This document shows, piece by piece, positions 33,436 through 45,417 of a stretch of 64,000 nt of DNA. The translations under genes were made by a program, and so were the position numbers. Origin of the DNA: Hydrangea macrophylla. Taxonomy: Eukaryota > Streptophyta > Magnoliopsida > Cornales > Hydrangeaceae. The notes below the pieces were generated by a model that had not been told where the DNA came from, made no database searches, and saw only the letters and a list, made by a program, of their open reading frames with translations. Within the stretch, counting starts at the first letter, position 1; each line of letters starts with the position of its first letter. The stretch spans positions 28,810,501-28,874,500 of the forward strand of contig CM066988.1 in the NCBI GenBank assembly GCA_033977485.1. Reading direction: 5' to 3'.

Positions 33436-34708
33436 GGATTAATGTTATAATTCTCACGGAAGCCAGCTTTAATGCTGATGAGCAGCTACATTTAGAAGGT
33501 ACGTTAGTACTCTTTCCCAATCAAGTTAAAGCTGTATTCAATATTAGATGGATTAGATTCCTACCGTATGAGATTTCGTAGATGTATTCCAGGATATTAA
33601 AGGACTTACATCGAAAAGAAAAATAAACTTCTACGTGGAAATAGTACCTGGCATATTGCTAATATCTAAGACTCCATATAGGATAGCGCCAACTGAGATA
33701 TTGGAATTGAAGAAGTAAGTTCAGAACTTGAAGATTTGGGATTTGTTCCCCGAAGTACGTCACCTTGGGGAGCACCAGTTCTATTTGTGAAGAAGAAGGA
33801 CGGAACACTTCGACTCTGCATAGACTACTGAGAGTTGAACAAGGTTACGATCAAGTATAGGTATCTCGGATAGATGATCTATTCAACCAGTTACAAGGAT
33901 CAAGAATTTTTTCAATGATTGATCGATGTTTAGTATATCATTAACTATTGGTTCGACAAGAGGATGTGACGAAGACTACGTTCAAGACGAGATACGGGCA
34001 TTATGAGTTTCTAGTTATGCCTTTCGGGTTAACTAATGTGCCAGCAATATTCATGGACTTGATGAATAGAGTATTTAGACCATATCTAGATCAATTCATT
34101 ATAGTGTTCATTGACGACATATTGATTTACTCAAGGACGGAGAAAGATCACAAGTTAAACTTACATATTGCTTTACAGACACTTCTAGATAGTACGTTGT
34201 ATGTAAAGTTCAGCACGTGTGAATTTTGGCTACATGAGGTCAAATTTGTGAGACATGTTATATCTCAGTACGATATCTCTATGGACTCATCTAAGATCAA
34301 TACAGTCTTAAGCCGGAACAGATCGACCAACACGACAGAGGTCAGAAGTTTCCTTGGCCTAGCAAGATATTATCAGAGATTTATCGAAGGACTTTCCAAG
34401 ATAGTAGGACCTTTGATACATTTGACAAGAAAGGAGATAAAGTACGACTAGACAGACAAGCATGAGAATGCATTTAAGGAGTTAACGGAAAGATTGACTT
34501 CCGTACCATTACTCGCGATACCTAAGAGTGGAGAACAGTATGTGATCTGTAGTAATGCAACGCACCAAGGACTTGGTTGTGTGCTTATGTAGGATGGGAA
34601 TGTTAGTGCATATGGATCAAGATAGTTGAAGGTACACGAGAGGAACTATCCTACGTATTATCTGGAATTGGTAGCGATAGTGTTCGCATTAAAGAGTTGG
34701 AGACACTA
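33436..34708 (+). pseudogene. pol: Tekay-2 pol fragment (protease remnant, reverse transcriptase, part of RNase H)
   Basis: The protease is reduced to LEGTLVLFPNQVKAVFN (33500-33545), after which the sequence jumps to the start of reverse transcriptase, so the catalytic core is deleted. Reverse transcriptase has [20 protein letters not shown] (33765), a disturbed stretch at 33850-33950, then an open 167-codon block 33948-34451 with [15 protein letters not shown] and the catalytic FIDDILIYS. In RNase H the usual SDAS is SNAT, losing the Asp. The gene ends in FALKSWRHY at 34708, cut by the family B LTR. Confidence 0.85.
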
Positions 34709-36959
34709 TGTAGACACCCCATTTTGTCGGCTATCAGATTTAGGAGACCCATAGCCTGGTGGTTCACAATGATCGAAAAATACTCAAAAGGACTCCTGGA
34801 CGTTAGTTCTATTTCTCAAGATGCTCAGAATGACCAGAATGCCCCTGAAAGCCCGAAAACTCCTAAATTTGGACCAAAAGTTCTGGAAATATGCTATGTC
34901 ATAAGAAAATGAGTTTTTAAGTAAAGTCAGTTGAAATCGTCAGCTCCCAAAGACCCCCGGAAGTCCCGGAAGTTCCCAGAAAGTCCCCGTTGGCCGGTTT
35001 GACCAGGTTTTGACCAGGTTTGACCAAGTTTGACCAAGTTTGACCGAAATCGTCCAAATTCGCTGGGATCATTCTAGATCATGTGGAAAGTATTAAAATG
35101 AGTTTTAAAAGAAGATCACATGAAAACGTCAACTCCTAGGAGCTCCAAGAGGTTCCCAAAACTTCCCGGGAATCCCAGGTTTGACCAGTTTGACCAAAAT
35201 TTGACTTTGAAACCGGAGCACCATAACAATTTTCAAACATTTTTCATGGATGCTAGAGGTCAATAGCTTTCCGACGGTATATCGCACATAATGTTTGGAT
35301 TTCAAATGAATCTATTATGAATTTTCGAAGGTGAAAAAGGCGATCAAATCGGCTTTTATCGTAAATACCGCAAAAATTTTCATGGTAACCTATCTCTGAA
35401 CTATTTTTATGTAAAGTAGACTTCATTACCTTTCCAACGGTATATCACAACCTCAATTTGGAGTTCGTATGCATTTTTGTGAATTTTGGACGAAATAGGG
35501 CCTTTTTGCGAATACCGGAACCTCTGGGGACCTAAATACAATTTTTTGGGCATCTGAGGAGCACTTCCACGGCGGCACTGGGCCACTGCCACGGCGGCAC
35601 ATGGCTAGTGCCGTGGCGGCACTCAACTCTCGCAGAGTCCATTTTTGTAATTTATTTGGGGGTCTAATTTGATTAATTAAAAACCAAAACATTATAGTTT
35701 TATGTTCACAGTTGTTTGGGACCAATGAGAGTACTTCTAAAACCCCTAAACCTCCCCAAATTAGCCTATATAAACCCCCCATTGCTCTTCATTTTGGGGG
35801 GGGGGGGAGCCTAGTGCAAAGCTTGATAAAGTTGTAGAGAGATAGAGATAGATTTAGAAGTGAGAAATGAGCTTCATCCTACTATTTTTCTATAGAAAGT
35901 GAGTTCAAATCTTGTTTTCCTCCACCATTCTTCTATATACTTCATCATCAACACACCCAATCACCATTTCTCTAAGAATTTATGAGTTGGGAAGCTACTT
36001 GCATGTCCAAATGTCAACATCTATGAGTGAAACACCAAGCTACAAGTCCAAAATCACATTGATTATCATCTATTGATTGATATTTACTTGCTTGTTCATA
36101 TTATGTTCATCTCTTCTTAACCTCATTTCTTTTTTGATTTTTTTATTTACTTACTAGTTCATCATCCTCTAAATGATGACATGAAGTTTGAGGTGAATGA
36201 ATCCTTATGGATAGTAGCTCTTGACCTCAAAAACGTGTTTGATAGATGATGATTATAATTTCAATGCCTCCAAGGTATCCTTGAAGTTATATTCAAAATT
36301 AAAATGAATCTCTCCAATAACATTGGGGGTTCTTGATGATGAGTTTGATGTTGACATTCCAAGAGGTCATAATCTCTATTTGATGTAGAAAATATACTTT
36401 CAAAACCTCTATGTCAAAACCCCTATGTCAAAACCCCTCTTTAACTCTCTTATTTTGATCTCAAGAAAGAAAAACTCTAGTTTTTCCCAAAATCTTCAAA
36501 ACAGTGAGTGATTCGAGTTCAAAGATTTTTCTAGAACTCAACACTCAATGTATGGATGCAAGACCACTTGGAAAGTCTTCTTAACTCATTAGAGAACACC
36601 CATGATTTTTGGTTTGACTTGAAAATACTTGGAATGGTTCCATTTTGGCCCAAACATTCAATCCAGATATTCTGCCTTTACTATCACAGTAGCTTGGTTG
36701 ACTTTCAACTTGTTTTACAGAAAACGTTTCCAAAAGGGTTGATCCCAACTCATTTTTCCCTTGAACTTCAATGTCTTAGGGAACGTTCTGAGTAATAGTC
36801 ATTTGGTAAGAATCAGTCTGCTGAGAAGGATGTCTGCTAGATCATTTGTTTTCATTTTCTAGGATTTTTTAACATTTCAGTCAACAGCACAAACTCTGTT
36901 TCTGAGTAACCTCTATTGTTCATATGATTTCTCTCAATCTGTAATAGTTATTAAAGATT
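34709..36959 (+). repeat. Family B LTR, left part
   Basis: Starts TGTAGACACCCCATTTTG and matches 60078-62355. It carries five TTGAC words at 34999-35044, a GC-rich hairpin array at 35562-35632, a TATA box at 35767, a 10-G run near 35800 and GTGAGT at 35899. At 36786-36838 a filler insertion replaces LTR sequence. It breaks off at about 36959 inside AATAGTTATTAAAGATT and passes into internal sequence. Confidence 0.85.
34999..35044 (+). promoter_or_regulatory. Array of five TTGACC (W-box core) words
   Basis: TTGAC at 34999, 35010, 35020, 35030 and 35040, that is 10-11 bp apart. Two or three more lie at 35175-35205. TTGAC is the core bound by WRKY factors. About 730 bp upstream of the TATA box at 35767. 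Confidence 0.6.
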
Positions 36960-37034
36960 AGCAGAGCCTCTTTCTTATGATTCCCAATGCAATCACTCAC
37001 ATATGATCACATTGAGTTGACCTGCCTAGGCACC

Positions 37035-38443
37035 ATGACAAAGATGTCTGCTCCATGCTCACAAAGATATACACCACAAACCTTGTTTGTTGGTCCAAAG
37101 TCAGGCACTGAGATCCCCATCCTGGGTCAGAAGTTCGAACAGTCATTTGGTAAGAATCAGTCTGCTGAGAAAATTCAACATGAATCAGGAAATTTGGAAG
37201 CCAAGGTCACTGAATTAATCAATCAATAGTCAGATCGGCAGACTCAAGTTCTGAAATTTATGGAAGAGTTCCGACAACAGCAGCCACAGTACCCACCTGG
37301 ATTCCCACCACCACCAGGGTTCATGCCGCCACCACCACCGCCTGGATTTGGACCGCCTCCCAAGAACAATAGGGAAGAAGAATGGTTTTAAGGGGTCCCG
37401 CCGCCTGCATATGAAAAAAGCTCCAAGAGAAAATAGACAAGGTCGAGAACATACTAAGGAAGAGTAAGGGGGTCGACGATTACATGTTAGATCTGGAAAG
37501 ATTGCTTGAGCCCAACAAGGTGAGGCTACCCGAGAACTTCAAGATGCCTGAAATCGACCGTTTTGACAGAACTGGAAATCCGAAGAGCCACGTGAAGTTT
37601 TGTATGAGCATTTTCCAGTCAATGGGCTGCACCTATGAGCACATAGCTATGCTGTTCCCTTAAACCCTCCAGACAGCTGCGCTATCCTGGTTCCTAACCC
37701 TTGAAACTTCCAAGACCCGAGTTTGGGAAGATGTTGCTAGAACTTTCATTGATCACTATTCCTACAACCAAGAGCTTGATGTCACCATTCGAGATCTAGA
37801 AACTACTAGGCAGAATTTTAATGAGTCCTTTGCTGCATTCTTGAGAAGATGGAGGAATAAAGTAGCCCAAATGATCCACAGGCCTGTTGAGAAAGAGCAA
37901 GTACGTATGCTGGTCAAGAACCTGCAACCAGTATACCATGAAAAGTTATTCTACTAGTCCATCTCAACATTTGAAGAGTTGTTTGAGGTTAGGACTAGAA
38001 TCAAGGATGCTATCTGTGAAGGCAAGATCAATGGAGCTGGGTCACTGAAAAAGGAGAAGAGACCCCATACCTTTGGTGAAGATCAAGAGAGCCTAGATGT
38101 CAATGTCTTAAGCCCATCATCAAGCCAAAATGACTGCAGTAAGAGGCACAAGAAAGGAAGCCAAAGAGTCTTCATACCACTTGACATGGGCTTATCCTCT
38201 GCTCTTAATCACCTTGTTCAAAAGGGCCACCTTGTACCTTTGGAGCCCAGTAAGCCTCCTAATCACCCACCTCCTGGGTATAATGAATCCAAGTATTGTG
38301 ATTACTACCAAGACCAAGGCCATGAGACTGACAACTGTAAGAGGATCCGTCACTCAATTCAGGATCTCTTAGATGATGCGCCGCACCCCAATCCAATCCA
38401 CTACCTCGGTCTGGACCAACCCTTGACTTATTCGTTTAAATGA
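37035..38443 (+). pseudogene. gag: Family B gag, nearly complete but broken
   Basis: Start at ATG 37035 (MTKMSAPCSQRYTPQ). An N-terminal helical part and a Pro-rich stretch (PPGFPPPPGFMPPPPPPG, 37290-37360) precede the capsid core: LLEPNKVRLPENFKMPEIDR, ALSWFLTLETSKTRVW, FIDHYSYNQELDVTIRDLE and SFAAFLRRWRNKVAQM. The end has the zinc-finger-like CDYYQDQGHETDNCKR and IQDLLDDAP. These are hallmarks of Tat/Ogre Gag. Stops lie at 37227, 37389, 37661 and 37955, each at a position where the family has Gln; one frameshift lies near 37440. The last 154 codons are open. Confidence 0.88.
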
Positions 38444-39566
38444 TCCCCTTCACTGAGGACCATGAATATTGAACCTGTGCAAGCGAAGTGATGGTGATTG
38501 GGACTCTTCCTAGAAAACCAAATGAAGATGCTCTTTAGAAAAAGAAATAAAAAGAATAAGTGACTCACTGTGACATTCCATTTGAGACCAGGTCGAGTCT
38601 AGTCGTGTTTGTTCTATGTTTGGAGTCTATTTCAAGCTTAGTCTTGTGATCAAGTTTATTTGTCATCAAGTTGTTATGAGTCTGTAATCTTTCTCTTTTG
38701 ATGGAATGAAATCTCATTTTGTTTAACCCGATGTGTATAGTCGTAAGTGCATGAATCACTGGACTGTAAGGTCACTTTTCAAACTATCACAGATAATAAA
38801 TTTTTACATCAAACAAATAAAAAAAGAGGAATCCTGAAAAGGTCAAAGTCGATTTCACGCTAACCCCGAAGAGAAGCCGAGAATTGAATAGTCTTACTTT
38901 AAGAATTCAAAGATGCTTTTGCTCAAATCTCGAAAAGACATACTTGGAACTGATTTGGGGCTTGCCCAACACCCTTTTCCACCATTTTAAAGCCTTGAGC
39001 CCAGTCTAATCAAGAGCCATACAAACCTGTCCAATGCAGATTTAGTCATTACTGGTAGCCAAACATTTCAATGAGTTTCTTCCCCCTTAAAAAAAAAGGA
39101 AAAAGAAAAAAAAAGAAAAGAAAAGCTCGCTGGGTTGAAAACCCAAAAAGGGCACCTAGGCAAAAGTGAGAGCTAAAAAGGTGTTGATTTCCAAAATCTG
39201 ACCCTAGCCAGTCAAAAGGTTGAAGAAAATTTTAATGAAACAAATGAGAAAATTGTATGCTTCAAGGTACGTCATTAGAACGCGCCTAGATCATGTTTCA
39301 AAGGGCTAGAAATGACCACAAACAAATTCTGAGAGCTAACACGCACATCATGAAATTTCGAGATTGCGATTAAAAGATCTCACATGAATCAACTATAAAT
39401 TTACCGGCTAGGCGAAAGTGGAAAGGATAAATCCTCAGAACAAAACAAAAAGAACAAGAAAAAGAAAAGAAAGGGGGATTGAAACTGAATCCTTTTATTC
39501 AAAGCTACCACAAGTGGCTCAAGTTTGAACTTATTTGACGATTGGTTTGAAAAACCCTCATACCTA
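38444..39566 (+). other. Start of the family B 3' region
   Basis: No ORF. It contains GTGACATTCCATTTGAGACC (as in family A), purine runs at 39090-39125 and 39440-39475 and the conserved module at 39125. AAAGAAAGGGGGATTG at 39465 looks like a polypurine tract, but no LTR follows it. Confidence 0.5.
39125..39173 (+). other. Conserved 48-nt 3' module, copy 2
   Basis: From GCTCGCTGGG to GGCACCTAGGCAAAAGTGAGAGC, with GCTC/GAGC ends as in copy 1. Confidence 0.5.
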
Positions 39567-39975
39567 ATTTCTTTTAAGACCTTACCTTAAACTACGCTTG
39601 ACCTGATTCCTACTTAGGGATACGTAGGCAATCGCATCAGTTCGGTCGACACCATCATAATCAATCCAATTTCTTTCAAGACCTTGCCTTGAACTACGCT
39701 TGACCTGATTCCTACTTAGGGATATGTAGGCAACCACATCAGTTCGGTTGACACCATCATAATCAATCCAATTTCTTTCAAGACCTTTCCTTGAACTACG
39801 CTTGACCTAATTCCTACTTAGGCATACGTAGGCAACCGCATGGGTTAGGTTGACACCATCATAATCAAACCAATGTCTTTCAAAACTTTAGCCCGAACTA
39901 CGTTGGACCTGATCCCCGCTCGGGGGTACATAGGCAGAATTTTAAAAATAAAAGAAGGATGGCACGCTAGGTCAA
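39567..39975 (+). repeat. 102-bp tandem repeat, four units
   Basis: Units start at 39567, 39669, 39771 and 39873, exactly 102 bp apart, each with AACTACGCTTGACCTGATTC, GGGATACGTAGGCAA and GACACCATCATAATCAA. The last is partial and diverged. Confidence 0.9.
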
Positions 39976-40091
39976 AAATCTGAAAGGACGCCAAGGCAAA
40001 AATTAGAGCTAAATCCAAGGTGAGCAATAACAAAAGAGAGAAAAGAGCTCGCTAGGTCACCTCACTGGTGCCTAGGCAAAAAGTTATGAGC
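39962..40091 (+). other. Conserved 48-nt 3' module, copies 3 and 4
   Basis: Copy 3 is 39962-40009 (GCACGCTAGG to ATTAGAGC); copy 4 is 40047-40091 (GCTCGCTAGG to TTATGAGC). Both keep GCTAGG, (C)CNAGGCAAAA and the GAGC end. Confidence 0.5.
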
Positions 40092-40138
40092 ATTTGAGAG
40101 ATTAAAGTCACGGCCCTTGCCTCAAGCCAGAAAATCAC

Positions 40139-40340
40139 CTTCCACACTAGGGGCAAACTTCGACCACCCGCCTCGTTTGCCTGAATTTTACTATCTACCC
40201 ATCATACAAAGGGCAAACTTCAGTCACCTACCTCGTTTGCCGAAAACGTTCAAACAACCATCTTCCAAACTAGGGGCAAACTTCAGTCACCTACCTTTTT
40301 TGCCTATGAACTAGGGGCAAACTCTGTTTACCTAACACGA
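40139..40340 (+). repeat. Tandem repeat with GGGCAAACTTC, about 60-70 bp, three to four units
   Basis: ACTAGGGGCAAACTTCAGTCACC and CTCGTTTGCC alternate; GGGCAAAC and GTTTGCC are inverted, so each unit can fold. Confidence 0.75.
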
Positions 40341-40884
40341 TCCCTCCACACCAAAAGGTGAGTTTTCAAATCACCAAGTTATTTTGAAATTTTGAAATAG
40401 AGCATCTTTTATTCTAAAAGCTAAGGCACTAATCCAAAGCATATTTTGGGAGAAGCAAAGAATTGATTAGATCAATAGGGAAGAACTTTCAAAATGAGAT
40501 TTATCATCAAAATTATGCGGAGTGAACTGATCAGAGAAATGGTACATCATTTATGATGAAAGCACATCAAGTTTTAGCAAGTCGAGCTTGTTTCATTTTG
40601 GTGTCAAATGTGTCGCCCTCGCGTGTCGGTGTCTGTCTGTTTTTTGAGTCGATCATAGTCTTTTTTAGAAAAAGAGTTTGTCGTAGTCTCAAATGTGTAA
40701 GTCAATAGTGACGAATAATGATTTTTTAAAATCAAGTTATAAAGAGCATTCCAATGACAATACAAGCAGGAGTACCAAACATCATTACTGCACCAGACAA
40801 GGCATTAGCATGAGAAGTGTCCAAACTTAGGGCAAATGCAAATTTCATCCCTTCCTAAACTGCCAAAAGTTAACCATCATCTTC

Positions 40885-41490
40885 TAGCAACATAAGTCCA
40901 TGAGTGGCCATTGATCATCTTTCTTCATGCAACATAAGTCCATGAGTGGCTGTTAATGATATTCCTTTCTCCTAGCAACATAAGTCCATGAGTGACTGTT
41001 GATCTTTCATCTTTCTTTATGCAACATAAGTCCATGAGTGGCTGTTGATGATCTTCCTTTCTCCTAGCAACATAAGTCCATGAGTGGCTGTTGATCTTTC
41101 ATCTTTCTTCATGCAACATAAGTCCATGAGTGGCTATTGATGATCTTCCTTTCTCCTAGCAACATAAGTCCATGAGTGGCTGTTGATCTTTCATCTTTCT
41201 TCATGCAACATAAGTCCATGAGTGGCTGTTGATGATCATTCTTTCTCCAAACAACATAAGTCCATGAGTGGTTGTTGATCTTTCATCTTTCTTCATGCAA
41301 CATAAGTCCATGAGTGGCTATTGATGATCTTCTTTCATCCTAGCAACATAAGTCCATGAGTGGCTGTTGATGATCTACTTTCATCTATGCAACATAAGTC
41401 CATAAGTGGCTGTTGATCAATTTTCTTCATTCAACATAAGTCCATGAGTGGCCGTTGATGACCTTCCTTCATCCTAAAGCAACATAAGTC
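40885..41490 (+). repeat. Tandem repeat of about 45 bp, fourteen units
   Basis: AACATAAGTCCATGAGTGGC occurs about fourteen times, with alternating tails (CTTTCTCCTAG and CTTTCTTCATG), giving a two-unit higher-order pattern of about 90 bp. 40341-40884 between the arrays shows nothing recognisable. Confidence 0.9.
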
Positions 41491-41704
41491 CATCACCCTC
41501 CTCTTTTAATATCAAAACCTTAACTGCCGTAGACCATCTCTGTATCCCTCATCACAAATAGAATGATACCTTGACTACATTTCCTTCTTCCTAGCAGAGT
41601 GCATTATCCATTCCAGTGGCCCATTTCAATCAAGGTTGACAAGGTTTCATCCCCAGCAGGCATATCAATTCATCAGTTCTTTTGATCAAAGTTAGTCCAA
41701 CCGT

Positions 41705-42350
41705 TGGTTCAATCTTGACTGTCACAGTAGTTCACTGTCGACTTGTCATCTCGATTCGTACATTGTCAGTGCAATCCATAATTGTCATAGTAGTTCACTA
41801 TCGACTCGTCATCTTGATTCGTAAATCATCAGTTCAATCCTGCCAGTCACAGTAGTTCACTGTCGACTCGTCACCTCGATTTGTACATCATCAGTTCAAT
41901 CAATGACAGTCACAGTAGTTCACTGTCGACTCGTCATCTCGATTCGTACATCGTCAGTTCAATCCATGATAGCCACAGTAGTTCACTGTCGATTTGTACA
42001 TCATCAATTCAATCCTGACAGTCACAGTAGTTCACTGTCGACTCGTCATCTCAATTCGTACATCGTCAGTTCAATCCATAACAGTCACAGTACTTCACTG
42101 TCGACTCGTCATCTCGATTCGTACATCGTCAGTCCTTCTGATCACAGTTAGTCCAACTGTTGATTTAATCCATGACAGTCGCATTAGTTCACTGTCAACT
42201 CGTCATCATTAGTCCAATCCATGACAGTCACAGTAGTTCACTGTTGACTCGTCACCTTAATTAGTTCATGGTCAGTTCTTCTGATCACGGTTAGTCCAAC
42301 CGTTGGTCCAACCCATGACAGTCACATCGTTCACTGACTACTCGTCATCT
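41705..42350 (+). repeat. Tandem repeat of about 63 bp, roughly ten units
   Basis: CAGTCACAGTAGTTCACTGT with CGACTCGTCATCTCGATTCG and TCAGTTCAATCC recurs about ten times. ACAGT-AGTTC-ACTGT in each unit is a small inverted repeat. The frames in it are artefacts. 42351-42985 is AT-rich with TTCCATGTCCATC words and another GGGATACGTAAGCAG motif at 42941. Confidence 0.9.
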
Positions 42351-42989
42351 CGATTTGTGCATCGTCCGTTCATTAATCATCATTAGTTTATCATCACTCC
42401 CATTCAAAATATGTTGTGTTCATCATTCTCATTCAAAATCTTGGGCTTCCATGTCCATTAATGGTGCTTCCGTGTCCATCGCTTGACATCTCTGGTTTTC
42501 ATGTCCATCAGTTGAATTCTTAGAGTTTCTATGTCCCGGACTTCTATGTCCATCGGTTATCTGTAAAACTTCATCTTTGATTAACATCCTCTGGGACCCC
42601 ATGTTCGATTACATTCGCTTGCGAAGCACACTTTCCAAAATTCAGAAGTTTACTCCAAGACCCAGGGTCTTCACACCTTGGTATCCCTATCCGGGTCAAT
42701 AACTGCATCATAGTCAAAAACACTAGCATAACATAAGTCCACTCGGAGTGGCACACGCACCATAGCACCAACTCATACTAGGATCAGAACACTAGGCATG
42801 ATAGGACTCATAACATAATTCATATCACATCCATGCATTCCATATCACTCTTATAGTATAGCATCCGCCTGATTGTTATGTATGTGCATGTGTGATTTGT
42901 ACCTTTGTATCCTGAACTACGTCCTGGTTTGATTCTCCTTGGGATACGTAAGCAGTTCACACAGAGTACGACCAGCACTAGCCTCAGCA

Positions 42990-43370
42990 TCATTGCCCAG
43001 AGAGATTCTCCGAGAGTCCTACATCATCCCCAGAGGACAGAAACAGGAAGATATCGGCTCCTGAAGGCCCGAATCAGCTTTTCGGACCAACCATTGCAAG
43101 GATTTGATCAACCGTGAGAGATTCAGAGATAGGTCCTGGTTTCCGATCAAGAAGCAATTGAGAGAGATTCTCCGAGAGTCCTACATCATCCCTTGTGGAC
43201 AGAAACAGAAAGATACCAGCTCCCGGAGGCCCCGGCCCCCTTGGATTGAGCGCCGAAATATTTGATCAACCGTGAGAGATTTAGAGATGGGTCCTAGTTC
43301 CCGATAAAGAAAAGAAAGATTCTCTGAGAACCCTACGTCATCCCCTAAGGACAGATACGGAAAGATACTA
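42990..43370. repeat. Repeat of about 185 bp, two units and a partial
   Basis: AGAGAGATTCTCCGAGAGTCCTACATCATCCC, then GACAGAAACAG, then TTGATCAACCGTGAGAGATT, occurs at 42998 and 43152, with a third start at 43320. It adjoins the inverted primer site, so it may be the leader of a minus-strand element. Confidence 0.75.
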
Positions 43371-43380
43371 GTTCCCACTA

Positions 43381-43400
43381 TCCCCAGCAGAGTCGCCAGA
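43381..43400 (-). other. Primer-binding site, minus strand
   Basis: On the minus strand it reads TCTGGCGACTCTGCTGGGGA, directly inside the inverted LTR end TGTCCACA. Same type as at 16874. Confidence 0.8.
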
Positions 43401-43401
43401 T

Positions 43402-45417
43402 TGTGGACACACGAAATTCTACCTCTTGTTTGTTTTTGTTTGAAATTTGATTTGGATCAAAAAAAGAAAATGATCTATTGAAAACAGATACAGAGTCGCC
43501 ACTTGGTCTTTAAGGAACCAAGAAACCTAATTTTGACTCACCTAAATGGATAAAGGGCACTGGCCCTTCATAACCAAAGAACTTGGTTCGGGGTTTTTGG
43601 TACGAGAGAGGAAGGAGCCTTTGTCGCGACTAAAACACCCTCAACTCGCCCCGTCTTTCGACAGGCCTCAATTAGCATCCGAATAATCATCTTATAATAT
43701 GTTTGATTCGATAATTAATACTATGATAGTATAGTACATTACATAAGAAACTTAAAATGGAAGATCTAAAGATAAAATATCATTCATAAGATCTAAACCA
43801 AATAGCATACAATGTAAAGTGAAAGATCACACAAATAAACCTAGAAAAAAATCGTCGAAGCATGTATCAAGTAATTAAGTTTCCCTAATCTAAAGGGGAC
43901 ATGAATTGTTCTTGAAACAAACAATCAAAGAAATCAAAATATATTTTGCAAGCTAGTATGATGCATGTTAATCTTTGAGAAAAGAAGACCTTTTGATCCC
44001 CGGGACGGATGAGAAAGGAAGATTGGATTGAGGGGGAATCATGGACGTGTGATCAAATTTTTTCCTTATAATCTTCTTTGATTAGGAGCCATCAAAACCC
44101 CAAATCTTGCATGGATGCAATGTATGTATCTAGGATGTGCCAAGGTTGTAGTTTGTTTTATGTTCATGGATTTCTAGAATGACTTAGATGTCTAGAATGT
44201 GTATGAATGAGTGAATGAAATCATCATGGGATATGTACAAATGTATTATGAACTACTTCCTAAGACATGAGCTAATTTGGAGTACATGTAAGCATCAAAT
44301 CAAAAGGGGGGAAGTAAAAGTGTGCTTGCTGTGAATAGTGGACAGAAAAGTAACATGATCTTGTGAAAATGGAAAAGAGGGGTTAGGAATGTTTTCAATG
44401 AATAATTTTTATGAAGATCTTCCTTATTGTGTCTAGAATACAACCCAAAAAGCCAATCTTTAATAACTATTACAGATTGAGAGAAATCATATGAACAATG
44501 GAGGTTACTCAGAAACAGAGTTCGTACTGTCGACTGAAATGTCAAAAAATCTTAGAACATGAAAAGAAATGATCTAGAGGCCCATTTTATACAGAACATT
44601 CCCTAAGACATTGAATTTCAAGGGAAAAATAAGTTAGGACCACTCGTTTTGGAAAAGGTTTCTGTAAAAACAAGTTAAAAGTCAACCTAGCTGCTGTGAC
44701 AACAGAGGCAAAATATTTGGAAGGAATGTTTGGACAAAAATGGACCCCTTTCAAGTATTTCTAAGTCAAACCAAAAATCATGGGTATTTTCTAATGAGTT
44801 AGAAAGACTTTCCAAGTAGTCTTGCATCTATACATTGAGTATTGAGTCCTAGAGAAATCTTTGAGCTCAAATCATTCACTGTTTTGCCTCACTGTTTTAA
44901 AAATTTTGGGAAAACAAGTTTTATCTCTTGAAATCAAAGTGAGGGTTTCAAAAAGGGGGTTTTGAAATAGAGGTTTTGAAAATATATTTTCAATACTCAA
45001 TGAAGATTATAGACACTTAAAATGTCAACATCAAACTCATCATCAAGAACCTCAAAGATTGTTGGAAAGTACTATTTACATTTTAAAGACAACTTCATGA
45101 ATACATAGGAATGCATTGAAGTTGAAATCATCATTTATAAAACATTTTTTTTGAGGTCAAGAGCTACTATCCATAAGGATTCACTCACCTCAAACTTCAT
45201 GTCATCATCTAGATGATGATAGACTAGTAAGTAAAAAAAAAACAAAAAGAAATAAGGTAAGAGAAGATGAACAAACATAAACAAACAAATAGATAGCAAT
45301 CAATAGATGATATTCATGATGTATTGGACTTGTAGTTTGGTGTTTCACTCATATGTGGTGACATTGGACATGGAAGTAGCTTCCTCTCTCTTAAATGCTC
45401 ACTAAAATGGTGGTTGG
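43402..45417 (-). repeat. Family B LTR, right part, inverted
   Basis: The complement matches 61375-63365, ending TGTCCACA on the minus strand. It holds the hairpin at 43650-43665, here with a U-G pair on the minus strand. It stops at 45417 where the Athila-like LTR begins; the rest of this LTR is not found beyond that element. Confidence 0.85.

Larger units (their letters stand above)
25000..34708 (+). mobile_element. Tekay-like chromovirus, old and cut (Tekay-2)
   Basis: The element has an LTR ending GGGCGTGACA at 31316, a primer site, ORF0, gag and the protease/reverse transcriptase region, and is severed at 34708 by the family B LTR. Its LTR is split by a minus-strand gypsy insertion (27190-30821): 25000-27189 holds the promoter part, 30822-31316 the conserved end. 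The left border is uncertain; I could not find the TG start. Sequence decay is stronger than in Tekay-1. Confidence 0.7.
34709..45417 (+). mobile_element. Tat/Ogre-like element, family B, rearranged
   Basis: A plus-strand LTR start (34709-36959), gag (37035-38443) and a 5 kb 3' region are followed by an inverted LTR end with a minus-strand primer site (43381-45417). No pol is present. The LTR family is defined by the solo LTR at 60078-63365. The left piece lacks the last kilobase of the LTR; the right piece is inverted and lacks the first 1.3 kb, being cut by the Athila-like element. It could be one inverted element or two elements joined near 43 kb. Confidence 0.65.

Noticed and set aside
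40885..42350. CRISPR-like arrays
   Set aside because: Units are contiguous or have similar spacers, lie in a plant retrotransposon and have no cas genes; they are tandem repeats.
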